Shown: positions 37,601 to 51,127 of the stretch, piece after piece
Numbering within the stretch: position 1 is the stretch's first letter
How the letters are laid out: each line of letters starts with the position of its first letter
From: Calliopsis andreniformis
Taxonomy: Eukaryota; Arthropoda; Insecta; Hymenoptera; Andrenidae
Length of the DNA: 64,000 nucleotides
Direction: 5' to 3'
NCBI RefSeq assembly: GCF_051401765.1
Contig: NC_135064.1
Span: 28,618,001 to 28,682,000 of the forward strand
Position numbers and translations under genes: made by a program
The notes under the pieces: model-generated
The model's database searches: none
The model's input: only the letters and a program-made list of their open reading frames with translations
What the model was told of the DNA's origin: nothing

Positions 37601-40600
37601 CGTCCCGAATGGAATAGACCACCAGGTTTGTGAAGCATTTCACAATACATATTAAATAATATACTGAAACATCTTGGACTTAAATGCTCTTCTCTTTCTT
37701 CTTTTGATATATTATTGTAAAATTCTTTTTTCACAGCTTTTAATCTGCATGACAAAGTAAATATGGCAAATTATAATCATAAAGTGTGTATTATAAGGCA
37801 TCGAAATTGTGATGTGAAAAAGATGCGAAACATGACAGAATGAATTTTAATAGATCACTTTAAGTAAGCACTATGTAATCAAATTACTGTAAAAGAAGTT
37901 CACTGATGTAATTGTTCAATGTGCATAGGAATGCATCACGGGCCTCAGGGACCACCAGGTTTCCCTCAACATCAACATATGCAAGGTCCTCAACCTGGTC
38001 AAGGCCCACCACAGAGAGGACCTCCTCCAGGTTCTATGGGTGGTGAGAAATTTAGGATGTTCATTGAATATTAACAGTATTTTATTATTCATCTTTTATC
38101 AGATAGTAATGCATGATATTGAGGGAAATTTATGTTTAGGAGTATGAAGGTACAAGGTGTTTCAGAGGTTAATAACAAAAAAAAATTGCTTCTTTTGTGT
38201 TATAAGCTTTTTCAAATTTTTTGCCACAATCTATCTAGCCGCTTGGGCCGAATTGCGTTGATTCAATTCTGAGTAAAAAAAATATTTTTATTTTATCACG
38301 AAAAGTTCTAATAATGGTATTACAATTCATTGTAAACACGATCGCATTACTTGACATTTTTCGATCAAATTGTCGCAAACCCAAAATATTCGAACGACTA
38401 AAATAATGATAATAATTCGACTAAAAGAGAACATTATATGTATGTATAAAAGGAAAATAGGTTCAAAATCTGACATAATCAGTTTTGTTAGTTTTTTCAT
38501 CTCCCTCAAGGAAAATTCCAGTGATGTATTTGTTTTGAATGAATGGTGTCGCTGATATTAATTAAATTTCCGCTCGATGCATATGTTACGCAACGGTGTT
38601 ACAAATGAGGCATGATGCAACGAAACATACGCTGTCATTGACACTAAACACATTAAATTAATGTAAATCGATGTATTGTTAGTTATAGAAGCACAATCTA
38701 AAGTAATAGAGCAGATAGTTTATCATGCGCAGTTTTCCAAGCTAACATAGATATTGATCAGGAATGTTACCAGGTCCAGGAGGTCCCCCGCCTGGACATG
38801 GAGGGCCACCGCAAGGACCACCGCAAGGACCTCCAGGTGGTCCAGCACCACACGTGAATCCAGCATTTTTCCCACAAGGGCCACCTCATCAACATCCAGG
38901 GCAACATCCACCAGGACCTCCAGGTCCACCTCATGGACCACCTCACGGTCCTCCTCATGGTCCACCTCATGGTCCTCCTCATGGACCTCCGCATGGTCAG
39001 CCTCATGGACCACCCCATGTACCACCGCATGGTTATGGACCACCAGCATCACAGGTACAATCTTACATTTTGCTTTTCTTTTTAAGTACTACAACAATTT
39101 TGTTTAGAACCTGTTCTAATGTTTGCGGTGACGAAGTTTGAAAATCTGAAAAATAATTTACAGCCACCTTATGGTGCACCAGGGCCTGATCATCGTCCAG
39201 AGGGTCCTCCTCCGCTTACAGAGCAAGAATTCGAAGAGATAATGAGTCGAAATAGAACAGTTTCTTCGTCTGCAATTGGTCGAGCAGTATCAGACGCCGC
39301 AGCTGGGGAATACGCGAGCGCTATAGAGACCTTAGTTACAGCCATTTCTTTGATAAAACAATCAAAGGTTGCCGCAGACGATAGGTGCAAAATTTTGATC
39401 AGTTCTCTTCAAGACACTTTACGCGGAGTTGAAACCAAGAGTTACGGTTCCGCACGAAGAGGTAAATAAAGCAATATATTTTACTGTAATGATTGCCTCT
39501 TTCTGCGATTGTGAGGTTTATCTGATATTACAAAAGGGAGTGGAAATGTTTCAAAAGTACTTTCAAGTACTTTCAACAGTACTCATTTACAATTAATATA
39601 AAGAAGAATGTTGAATTTGTTTAATTATTATGATAACTATTAACAAAGTTGTGTACATTTGGCTCATTCGATTCTGATCTTATATTTACAAATATATCAT
39701 TAATTTATTTAATCACATACTTATTATTTAATCGCATAGGTATTTGGTGTAATGATAATGAAATTACTATGTTTATAATAGCATTTGTTTCAATTGTATA
39801 ATACTTTTAATTAATCATTCCAGAACGATCGCGTTCACGCGATAGAGAGCGTAGTCACAGAAGGAGGCGTGAGCGTTCGAGGAGTCGCGACAGAGAATAC
39901 AGAGAGAGAAGCAGGGACAGAGACAGGGAGCGCGATAGGGAGCGTGATCGCGAAAGGGAAAGAGACCGTGATCGTGACAGAGAACGCTACTATAGTGAAC
40001 CATATCCACGTGAGAGATCAAGAAGCAGAGAAAGGGATCGTGAACGTGAACGAGACCGTGAATATAGAGAACGGAGCAGAGAAGAAAGGTAAGCTCAACG
40101 TTTCATCTTATTACTTTAACTGTCACTATTCAATGTACTTTCTTATTCAGTGCAATTGGTAGTCAGCTTGATTAACGGACTTAACAATATCGTGTATGCT
40201 TGTAATTCAGAAAGGGATGCTATAATTAACTGTATTACCACACAGTGAGAATATATCTTGCATTTTAAAAACAGTTTTATATATAAAAATAGTTACACAA
40301 ATGAATATAGTTATTTCGATATTGTTTGAATGAAATATGTTCATTATTCATGCGTGTTACATTCTCTAGATATCTAAAATCAAGCTATGTATATTTTGAT
40401 GCCTCATAAAATTTATTTATAAAATTTGCTATTTAATATAGCAATAAATAATACGACAACTGGATAATGCATGATATTTAATACAGAAAACATTAGTTTA
40501 TAACAGGAATTTATTGTCAAACTATAACTAATAACTACGAGGTATTGAAATCAAATTCATTCACAAATTTTAACTATCATTAGATGTAGTATATAATTCA

Positions 40601-43600
40601 TTCTTAATATTTTTATACTATATATATCCATTATTTATTTAAAGTAGATTCATAAAAATAATAGAATCATAAATAACTTTTATACATATGTCTCATGAGA
40701 ATTTGTAAAATATGTATAATTAACTTATTTTATTTATTAGTGTTGCACAGTTTAAAGGGTGCGTTTTAAACATTCGTTTACTCCAATTATGTGTGACAAC
40801 CTTTTTTCTGAGTTAGTGATTGAATATGTATCGTTCATTCTCGACTGAGAAAAGTAATATCACTGGTACCTGCTTAATTGTAGCAGGTTCAGTACCTAAC
40901 CGAATAAATCGGTTGGCAGAGTGAAAAACATCATGTGCAAGAGAAATATTTTATAATATTTTGTATTAGTATGTATGTTAACAGTCTTATTTTATTTTGT
41001 AACTTCGAGAGAGAAACAAATTTGTATTCGGTACTTTAAATATACGTGCGAGTACATTTAATACCGCAAAATGTTCTCTGAATTGCAATAATTTGCACAA
41101 ATAAAAAGTTTAAGTATCGAATCCGTATAACATAGTTCTTCTACTGTATGTGAATGTAATCAAAAATTTTTAATTTAAACAAATTTCCGATATTTATGAC
41201 AAATCATACAGTAATATCAGTGTCATTCTCCCCTCTAATAATAATTTTTCTTTCTAAGTCGTACCTCAAAAAAATATATAGTTATTTTATATCTCTTGTA
41301 TCTTACGTTGTCTGTAACCGCTCGATTTACAGAATTCATGTGTTATATAGGATTCGATAACTTGTGTATGTAAATGTTGAAAATAGAGTCTTTACCTTCA
41401 AAGTCAATGTTTTGTGTTTTTATATTCATCAAGATTAGTACTTGTTAAAAACACGAGTTTATAAATTATATGATTAATTTTGATATGTATATCGATAACG
41501 AATGAAATTTGTTTCATGGCATGCAGACATATAAAAAATATATGAAATTAGATTGATATAATTTTTGCTTCGTTTATTGAGATAGCACACACATAGAATT
41601 ATTCATGCAAAGAAAATGTACAAATTTAAATTTAGTACATTGATCAAATATGTAGGTAACTAAAAAGTTTAGCATAGGCGAAAGATATTTTGAAACAGAG
41701 TATTCGTGTGTTGAGGTAACTACATTCATTATTAGAATCACCTGTTAAAATAGTACACTGGTGTTTATCATATCAGAGGTGGGAAATATGTAAATATAAT
41801 ATTATACTTTAATAATCATAATCCTGAAACCACGCAACAGTATTAAATATTAAAGATGGACTAGCTCTTACTTCTAAGCTTCAACTTCATTCTCTTTTCT
41901 ATCACTCTCAAATAGTTCAAGACGGTTTCAGGTTTAATGATTAATCGTAAATTACTTTTTATAAAGATATATGCATATGTAAATCTGTGTGTGTGTGTAT
42001 GTATGTATGTCTATACAAACACACATATACACACAAGGTCAGTAAAAAATGATTCATATCTATTAATATAATGCCCAATTAGTAGAATTTGTTATTGTAC
42101 GGATGATATATATTTTTTAATGCCTATTTGTATATTTTATAATATACAAGGAATAATTCTACCTTTTACATAAATTATAAGTGAAAATTTCGTTTAACAT
42201 GAATCAACTTTTATATTTTACGATTTTGTAAACAAACAGAATTGAATATCTTCTCATTTAAATATAACTTCTTTTAACTAAAACATTGTATTAAGCCTGG
42301 TAATTGTATACGTCATAACAAAAGTATGCATTTTCCATTAGTACAACACGTCAGTCAGCCAGGCCAAGAGTAAAAGAAGAACCGCCAGAGGCGGCTCCCG
42401 TCTCGTCTTCCAAGGCGTCTAGGTAATTTACTTTTTTTTTAATTAAGGTGAATGCATGTAGATTTTTGAAAAAAAATTCTAATCTTTGTTCAGTGCATAA
42501 CAAAAGATCATTACAACAGAATTGTTATACTTTTGAAAGACTTACGTTATTGTTACAATATTCATAAGGAATACTTTTAAATGAAAATGTAAATTCAAAA
42601 GAGGAAGTAAAAGAATGAAAGAGGAATGAAAATGATTGGATCTCTAGGTACAGTAGAGCCTCGCATATCCGAACATTCATTATTCGAATTTTCTAATATT
42701 CTAACAGAGTATTTGTCGGCAATAGGTTCCATTTCCAGTCGCATATGCGTCTCTTTGACTAATAGGTACAAAAATTAGCAAAATTTATGATGTTGAAAAT
42801 TACATGTAATACGTCTCTACATGAATATATACATATATGATTTATTTCAATCTTTAGTCAAATTGAGATCTGTAAACCTAACAAGAAACGATTGAAATTT
42901 TTAAATAATTGAAGTTGTGTCAAAAAATGATCGTTCTGTTATTATTAATCGAAAATTCTTTTATTCGAATTCTTGTATCACCCTACTGGTTCAGGTACGG
43001 AAGGTTCTACTGTATTCGACTTAATCTATATTTATCAGCTGTCCCAAACAATATGTACATAAATTAGTAATAAGGGTACCACAATATAAATAATGCAGAA
43101 AGAATTCATTACATTAAGTGTTAGAACGATTATTTGTATTGTATGATTTGAAAATTAGGTGCTGAAACTTATATGGTAGAAAATTCTGAAATTCTTTTTC
43201 TGTCGCAAGCTGGTTGAAAAAATGACATTCTATTAGAAAATTTTTATATCTGCAAATAATCTAAATGACTTCAATTTTGCATATTCAAAATTGACCATTT
43301 ATACTGGCCAAATGAAATAGAGCATACTGTGTACAGAGAAGAAATAGAAAATGGCGTAAAGTTAAATTGTTAGTGTAAAGTAAAGATTTGAAATATACAT
43401 ATGTAAAGCATATCATAGTTTAAAAAGAAAGAAAGTGCAAATAAACAAACGAGATGTATCGCTAAAGTAAGATAATTGGCTGACGTAACTTGTGTAGGTA
43501 TTATGACGATCGCTACAGAGAGCGTGAACGAGACAGAGATCGAGAACGAGAATCAAGTCGGAGACCATCGGAGAGAGAACGGGAACCGGAGCGTGAACGA

Positions 43601-43666
43601 GAACGAGAACGAGAAAGAGATCGTCGCGACGAAAGGGGAGACTCTTCGCATCGTTCGAGACATTAA
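34644..43666 (+). CDS. CPSF6: Cleavage and polyadenylation specificity factor 6 (CFIm68)
   Basis: The large subunit of cleavage factor Im. With the CFIm25 subunit it binds UGUA sites and guides poly(A) site choice in the nucleus. Exons: 34644-34700, 35973-36197, 36314-36541, 36727-37209, 37499-37625, 37929-38042, 38762-39054, 39164-39461, 39824-40088, 42342-42422 and 43498-43666, giving 779 residues; human isoforms have about 551-588. The start is [17 protein letters not shown]. One RRM spans about 84-165 ([34 protein letters not shown]). A Pro/Gly/His-rich region spans about 171-525 and includes [10 protein letters not shown]. The conserved CPSF6 block spans about 528-605 ([36 protein letters not shown]). 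The tail of RS, RE and RD repeats spans 609-779 and ends SSHRSRH. The extra length is mostly in the proline-rich and RE/RD parts. The donor at 38042 could lie three bases earlier. The ninth intron is 2.25 kb. Confidence 0.95.
35047..35079 (+). CDS. Possible alternative 33-base microexon of CPSF6
   Basis: Within the first CPSF6 intron, AATACAG precedes 33 bases reading [11 protein letters not shown], followed by a consensus donor GTAAGG. Both ends are phase 0, matching the flanking exons, so inclusion would add 11 residues between DFAQ and DEFAGDG. The polypyrimidine tract is weak and I know of no such insert in CPSF6 proteins. It could be chance. Confidence 0.2.
38926..39033 (+). repeat. Coding minisatellite, nine 12-base units (PPHG) in CPSF6
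   Basis: Nine head-to-tail 12-base units of the form CCNCCNCATGGN encode PPHG, with units 7 (QPHG) and 8 (PPHV) diverged. It lies in frame in the seventh exon of CPSF6. Synonymous differences (CCA/CCT/CCG, CAT/CAC, GGA/GGT) between units show it is not newly expanded. The complementary strand also reads open and gives spurious His/Val/Glu-rich frames. Confidence 0.9.
40089..42341 (+). other. Long CPSF6 intron
   Basis: This is 2.25 kb of AT-rich DNA between the two exons of the arginine-rich tail, with a (GT)n/(GTAT)n run and matching ACACACA run at 41986-42036. Isoforms ending in the intron are possible, but no coding signal is seen. Confidence 0.6.
41986..42036. repeat. (GT)n/(GTAT)n with opposing (AC)n, imperfect inverted repeat
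   Basis: TGTGTGTGTGTATGTATGTA is followed, 15 bases on, by ACACACATATACACACA, so the RNA could fold on itself. It lies in the long CPSF6 intron. Confidence 0.8.
42651..43012. mobile_element. Pogo/Tigger-like non-autonomous DNA element (MITE)
   Basis: A 362-base element with inverted ends: CAGTAGAGCCTCGCATATCC at the left, and CAGTAGAACCTTCCGTACC on the other strand at the right. It is flanked by TA on both sides (42649-42650 and 43013-43014), as expected for Tc1/mariner-pogo target duplication. Sub-terminal TATCCGAAC and TTATTCGAATTT motifs are repeated inversely inside. There is no transposase frame, so it would need one supplied elsewhere. It sits in the last CPSF6 intron. The family name rests on recognising the CAGTAGA(A/G)CCT terminus. 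Confidence 0.75.
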
Positions 43667-44107
43667 ACACGATATGTAAAAGACACCGACAAAGGATTCA
43701 GTTTGAATAGACAGGGATAAGCAGATGCAAGACAATTGTAAATACCGCAGAAATGTTTTGTGAAATCTCGTCATTGATTTCCTTGCACGCTTGTCATTTC
43801 ATCAAGATCCCAAGCTGGCAATGAAGCAAACAAGAGGATACGACACATATTTATCCTACGCATTTCACTTTCAAAATATAATCTTAACGCTTTCCTGATC
43901 AAACTCCTAACGGTTGCTTTTAAAATAATCAAATGGTTGATTATTATATGTTGTATGAAGTTAGGCTTCGCTTCATATTTCGAAATTACGATTTTATTTC
44001 TAAACCTTGGAAGGAATCATTTTTTATGTAAGTGATTCATATTAATTTGTATAAATGTAAAGACTATGCACAACAATTTCATCATTTATTCAGTTATTCT
44101 TTTAGTT

Positions 44108-44113
44108 AATAAA
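44108..44113 (+). terminator. Poly(A) signal candidate of CPSF6
   Basis: AATAAA, about 440 bases past the stop codon. A second one lies near 44395, so alternative ends are likely. Confidence 0.4.
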
Positions 44114-47100
44114 TTCTTGTCATCTTCTACAATCTATAATCTCCCTTTATGCACTACTTTTAAATAGAACATTTTTCAATGAATACTTAGAACATGTATG
44201 AATTTGGTCAGGAAAATGTTCAGTCGGCGTTTTCAAAGTACGTTACAAACTTAAATTTACCATAAATTTTACCAAATTACCATAAATTCGTGTGGGATTC
44301 TGATAAACATCTGGAGACGTAATAGAATCTTAAGTACACTTGTTTGGAAGTCACCGATTTTTTTTTCTCGTGTCTCGCAGCGTACATTTTAAAATAATAA
44401 AGTGAGGTGTAACGTGTATACACGTATAATCATACGTACATATATCTCTATGTAACAATTAAGGAGGGTATTTTAGTTTTGAAACTATAGAGATGTTATT
44501 GATAAAATTGTATAACAGAAGTGATTGACATAAACGCGACGAAAATGTGCTGATTCATAAGGTCGTGTTCAGTTGCGGTTTACAGAGAAATCAAACAAGC
44601 TGAAATATTCCTGGGGAAACATCCTTCTATGGCCTCCAGGAAGAATGAAGATTCCCCCTGCGGACTCGCCAATCTTCTAATCTCCGCGACGATGCAAGAT
44701 TGTATCTTAATATAATACATATATAAGCTTTCAAAAAAAAAATATACGTGATAAACATGTCTTTACTTTATTCATTAGTACACACAATCTCCTGAAAGTG
44801 TTTTTTTGTTTTTCATACTATATATTTTCAATTGCTCGAAAGGTGAAAGCATTTCAGACGGCGACAGAGAACATTAGTTGTCCTGCACTTTCAGTCTCTT
44901 TCCAGTTTATTTCTGTATATTAGTAGTGTTCATAACTGCGATAAGAGGTGAAAGTGCAGTACTGCTTTAAATGAAATATATTTTATATAGAAAATTAATA
45001 TTTTATCGGGATAATATTGTATTGAATATAATGACTTCGGCTATGGAATATTAATATCAGTAAACACTTGAAAACTAATTTATCAAATGTACCTAAGGGA
45101 GGCTTTGAAAAAAAAATTCATTTTATTACTTTTCAAATGTTCATACACAACTTTTATATACTATAATAATAGGTAATTGTGGGAAATTAGTTTTCATTTG
45201 GAAAGTCAATATGTTTTTCAATATTCATTTTGAATATTATGCGGTAAAAAGGACTTTTTATAGTGCAAAATATTGTGAAAGCGCAACATATTTAAAGAAA
45301 AAACTAACTTTGTTCACACATATAATGTGTAACGTAGCAATGGTCTTTATGTCATTTGGAAGTAATTTTTTTTCAAATACTTCTAAAGCATGCATATTAA
45401 TCTTCATATAATTGAGATTCTACTAAACATATTCAATGTATAGAATCAAATAACATGCCAAAATATCACGACTATAATATATTAATAATTATTGTTACGT
45501 ATTCTGAAAGTATGTAATTTTGAAGCAGAATGTTGTAGTTACAATTGTTCTTGATTGTATCATGATTAGAAAACAGTGACTTGTCAGAACAGCATAAACT
45601 CTTTCATGAATTAGATAATCCAAGTAGATATTATTATGTCATTCTATGTTCAGCATGATGTTTCAAGGTTTAATATACCTTTATCTCAAATCCAATCTTA
45701 TTCCAGACAATGTTGCTTCAATATTTAAACATATTTTTTACCATTTTTTTAATATACTTCTTATGTTTGTTGTTTATTTATTAATGTATTTAATTTCAAT
45801 TTTATACAATCATTTATATTTATATTATTGAATATGTACAACAAGCAAAAAAAAGGGACTATAAACTCTCATACATGAAAGAGTTAGAAAAATTTGAATC
45901 ATAAATTGGTGATTACCAATTGCATCGTTAAGCTCAATCTACTTAAGAGAGAAAATACTAAAAAGTATTGAATACTGTATAAATGACTCACCTTTCGAAG
46001 GGATTACTGATTTAATATGATATAAATTCATATGATCGCTCTGTGAGATTGCATTGTATATATTAATTCTTATTGTATTAGATGCGTGTTCGTTGTCTAG
46101 CTCTTTACGGCCTACTTTTACTTAATATGGCAAAGTTTTTCAAAAGAGCAATAAAATTTTTCACATAATTTTATTTATGTTTAACATTTCTAATTAGACT
46201 GAGTTTTATATGTAAAGATTTATTTTGTTATTTCTCACTGAATCGAATTTATTGCATATTGAACATTATTTAAAATCATTTTGTTAAAGTTTCTTGGAAA
46301 GGATAATGACCGCAAAGAGCTGAGCATATAAAGAGACAGACACGTGTATTGAGGGACGAACAAGGATATCTCACAGAGTATAACCTGATATAGTATTGTT
46401 AAACGACACAAAGTAAATCCCGACTTATTTATGTTGTAATTTATGAGACGACTTTGCATGATTATTACGTGTGTCTCATGAACGATTAAGTTTCATCGTG
46501 CCATTCAAAATACGTAGTTATCGAAACACTACATATAGAATTAGCGATAAGAGCTGCCAGCAAAGGCATGACCAACTCATAGTCCAATTGTTTGAGACAT
46601 TAGCATGTTTTAATCCTTTGCGATTCCGTATTTCTTTTATAAATTATTTTAAAAGTTAATATCATTATTTCACACCGTTTAGTTCATACTATTTTCCTGC
46701 GTATTTGTATCAATTTAGAAAAAATTGAAAGATCAGTGTTTCTCCTGAAGATAAGTATATTGCAAAAGAAGAGGGTCACATTAAAAAATTAAGTTATTGA
46801 GCGTTGTTTATTTCGGTATAAAGTAAATACTAATCGGTATTAATTTATCTGCTAGAGTTGATTGAATATTTTGAAAGTGAGAGAATTATTTCTAAATTTA
46901 CTTCGAAAAATCCACTAATATGTTATATACTCCTTCATTTTACAGATTCTCTCGTGCGTTTAGGCATATTTCAAATTAAATGGACTGTATTTACTTCAGA
47001 ACAATAGAATAGAAAATCTTGTCCATAAAGACAGTTTGTTTGGAGTTTAAATTAAAGTCATTCAACTTCGAAATTATTATAGTTTAACTTTCTAATAGGT

Positions 47101-50100
47101 GTGGAAGTAGAATCTGTTTAGTGGCCAATCTATTGCAAATTATACTTGTTTGAATAAGTGATTTGTGATTTTTATCTTGTATAGCACGTTTCTTTTCTCA
47201 ATGTTACGCTGGTAAATCATTCAAAAGGATCGTATCAAATTTGCAAAGAACAAAACTCTTGTCGAAAAATGTTGCTGTTGCAATAAAAGATCGCAAAGGA
47301 TTAGCGAATGCTCTTTTGCTCAATTTATGCTCTAAATAAAGTTTTTAGCTATTGTATTTAGCTATTATAATGCAATTACAATACTTCACTTTTATGCATA
47401 AAATTGAGATCGATAATTTGACTATAAGTATACGTTTAGATGATCAAATGTAATTATAGTTTAAACACACTGCAACAAAGTCTTGTTACTTTTGGCAGAT
47501 TTGTTAGCATTATGTGTGCATTGTTCTTGTATAAAGTTTCCGATACCTGAGTACTTTTACTTGCCACCTATAGTCACCATTGATACGGTGGTTCATCTTG
47601 TTAGATATTTTAGGTCTTTACATTACCTTTGTAGCCTTTTACTTATACTTTTATTAGCTTTTGCACAAAAAATGTTATTTCATTTTACCATGACAAAAGA
47701 ACTTTCAAATTCATATCATAATTTCAATCTTAATGACGTAATTATAAAAGAGAACGCGTCATATTTCTGAATTCATTTCGTACTTTTAAACATGCGAGAA
47801 AACTATTTCTTTTATGTGTACTAATAAAAAAAAATTATCCATTTGAAACGCAATTCTAACGTTGAAAATTCAACTTGTTCGAAGAAGAATCCGCCTTTGA
47901 TTTTTCTCTACTAATTTGAAATGATTACTCAAATCTAATACTCATTGTCAGTTGTAATACTCGACAACTCGTATTACTTATATTTCGAAACGAGAGAAGC
48001 ATTTCAAATGAATAATGACATGACTGCTTTATTTTGACCAAGAGTACAAAGAACTGTGAAACTTTTTTTAACTATAGTCTTATTTCTTTTAATTACTTTT
48101 GTATTTAATAACACATCGTAAACTCTATTTATAAAAAATATGTTTTGCTTGTCAAGAGTTTCATAGTAAAGTAGTTATTTTATATTTTAATAATCGTCAA
48201 GCAAAAATGAAGGAATTATAATTTTCAAATTTTTAACAAGAGATAGAAAAGTTGTTATCGGTATAACAAAAAGAGCTTTAAATTGAATATTATTAGAACT
48301 AAGATATGATTTTGCAAAACACTAAAACTATGCAACGCCAAACAATTTTATAAAATAGAAGCTGAAAACTAGTTTCTATGAAATTGATAAATACTACACT
48401 TAACTACATAAACAAAATTGTTACTAATTTTTGTAAGTAAGTATATCAACGCGTCTTGCATAACGCAATGAATCAGATAATTTAATTTATTTCGTAGTAT
48501 AACTTTTTTATTTCGCTAATTGCAATATTAATGACAGTATTGAAGCGTTATTTACATATATGGACTTTGCAAAATAATGAATTTGCAATTTTAAGAAAGA
48601 GACCATGCAATCCGGAAAAAATTTGTGAAACAACTGGAAGAAATAAAGTAGCGTTTGCTCTATACAGCAATATTTAAAAACGGAAGTGCCAAAATAATTA
48701 GATCATTACTTTTTCTTATATTATTGCTAACAATGTCCATAAATTATACACTTTTTCTGCCTTATAAAATTCTTGAAGTAAATAGAACTTAATAACGTGT
48801 AAACTATAAATTTTATTTTATGATCTCATAAAAAAAAAATGATTACAAGTATAAGTACTGTTGTACCATTGAAACAAATTAAAGATTTATCGTTTTTGTT
48901 ACCTGATTACGAAATATAGAATGTCTTAATGCATACATTTCTACAATACTAATAATAATAACAATAAGAGTAAGTTGTTTAAAATGATCACAAATTATTT
49001 AGAATTAGAGCACATTGTATATCATACTGCGAACATTCGTTAAACGGTGGCTTCAAGATAATATGTACATAACGTGAATATTCGCCATGCCACCGTTTAT
49101 TCTTTTCAAATTTTTGCCCTTCTCATTCTATTTTATTAACTGAAAAATCGAAATTACCTGACGAAAATGTGTATGGAATCGAGGGGTAAGTGTATCATAG
49201 AATACAACATTAGTTGATACTTTTCTAAATCACCCTTTTTTGTATAATACATTTTATCAAATATTTGTACTTTCATACAGTATACAAATTAAGATTTTAT
49301 TTTCGTCAAAATGTTCTATTGCTTTAATCGTGTAAACAAGGACAGAAATTTACAAAAAGTATCGTGACTGCGATTTTCCAGAATTCATCAAATTTACCAA
49401 CATGTTGATTTTTAAAATAAATTTTATCGATACCTGTTAATTTTTTATTTATCGTATTGGAACATTTAATATCTTGCATATTTAATCCGTAATACGGAAT
49501 TAATTTCGTATTAAACAAAAGTATTAAAAGTAAAACTGATCTACTATTTAATTAACATGTTGGTGTTTGCGAATTCTTGTAAATGCTGAGTTTACAGGTG
49601 TTCAAATTTCATATGATATTAACGGAAATGATACATATTATTGTATTAGCATCGAATCAAATACAATTGAAATTTGAGCATCGGCAAATTTTTCAATTAT
49701 TTTCTAAACAGATAGTGTATGGTAAATGGCAGATTTATATTTGTTACTATCACCAATTTAATTGTTAACTTCTTTTCTATGGAAGGAATATATATACCCT
49801 TCCTTTTTGAATTCGAAAGTCGAGCGTCAGATTTTCGAGTTATAATTTATTACTCATATTATATAACATTGAAATTACGATTATTGACGTTTTGTTTCAA
49901 ATAATATTGGGATTATAATTTGCAAAACTGATCTGACGTAACTGCGTACATTATGTGTCAATAAACTCAAAACTATTCCTAGATATATATAAAATCGGAG
50001 TTTTTACAAATAAGAAGATGAGAATTAATACTCTGTATCATGTGCAAATACTGCAAGTATTTTTTTTATTTTATATCAAATTTTATTACATTGTACCGCG

Positions 50101-50314
50101 TGGATTTAATAATTATGAGCCATTGAAATTGTAAGATTAGACGATTAATTTAAGTATTGCAAGAAAGAAAAAAAAGGCTGTTACCTATCTAGTCTTATAC
50201 GATTGTAAATCGATGTTTCGATAGTAACGTATTAATCAGTATAATAATATGTTTTCAATTCGGTTTCATATAATTACTATATATATTACAGACTCAGTTA
50301 CGCGGAATAAAGTG

Positions 50315-50352
50315 TATATGTATATATATGTATGTATGTATGTATGCATACA
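50315..50352. repeat. (GTAT)n microsatellite
   Basis: GTATATGTATATATATGTAT followed by four GTAT-type units, in the gene-free region. Confidence 0.85.
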
Positions 50353-51042
50353 GTGACAACGAATTGATACTCTTCAATTTTGTTTTGGTTTGTTCTCTGT
50401 ATAGTCGACTTTTTAAATCTTAAATCTACAATACGAATTGAAACATTATTATATAAATAATGAAATACTTTACTAAATGAAAAAAGAAAGCTGATTGCAT
50501 TCTCGTCAGACCTATAAACACAATTACAAAAATACATACAGATTGTTTTATATTGTACATATTTTCCATTTACTTTTCATACCAAACTAGAAAGTAAGCG
50601 ATGTACATAAGTACTATGTCGCTAATGAATCGCATTTTGTAAGAGAAAATGCTGATATAACAAACAATGGTACAACATTTTGCATAGACTATCTGTGGTG
50701 ATTCGATGTAAATAATAATAAACAATGCGGTTAAGTCGATTAACTTTCTATAGGTGTAGGTTATGTAGAGTAAAAATCATTATACCACTCTATCTTTCGT
50801 GAGCGCGCATGACCTTGGCCAGAACGCACCCCCTGTATACTTACGCTAAAAGACGTACATATGTAGTTATTAAGACTAAGTTGTGATATAACTTTGATCA
50901 TACAAATGTCGACATTTATCTACTGTTAGTCGAAGAGAATTTTAATGTAATAATAGATAGATATACTGAACAATTCATAGTTCCAATACCGTGTAAGTAA
51001 AGAAGAGAAGATACGATCAAGAAAAGGAGAACAAATATTTTT

Positions 51043-51127
51043 TTAACCCTCGGGCTACTTGGAATTGCTACTACGTGAAGCCAACACAGGGTCAAAAATG
51101 ACCCGGTGTTGGCTACGCGAGGGTTAA
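51043..51127. mobile_element. TTAA-flanked hairpin element, piggyBac-type MITE candidate (copy 1)
   Basis: TTAA (51043-51046), CCCTCG, an internal near-perfect hairpin (AGCCAACAC-A-GGGTCA, AAAA loop, TGACCC-G-GTGTTGGCT), CGAGGG and TTAA (51124-51127). TTAA is the target duplicated by piggyBac transposases. It is 85 bases long and has no coding capacity. A related but diverged copy lies at 58826-58916. The hairpin is directly seen; the superfamily is inferred. Confidence 0.55.

Noticed and set aside
38723..39107. Several overlapping frames on both strands rich in His/Val/Glu or Ser/Thr/Arg
   Set aside because: They are shadows of the CCNCCNCATGGN coding repeat of CPSF6, which is open in most frames.
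36727..39461. Collagen-like gene, from the Gly-Pro-Pro runs
   Set aside because: The Gly-Pro content is irregular rather than strict GXY triplets, and the flanking RRM and C-terminal block identify CPSF6.
47483..47770. 95-codon hydrophobic frame, considered as a chemoreceptor fragment
   Set aside because: It starts with a non-ATG codon, has no recognisable receptor motif or adjacent exon, and lies in AT-rich DNA where such frames arise by chance.
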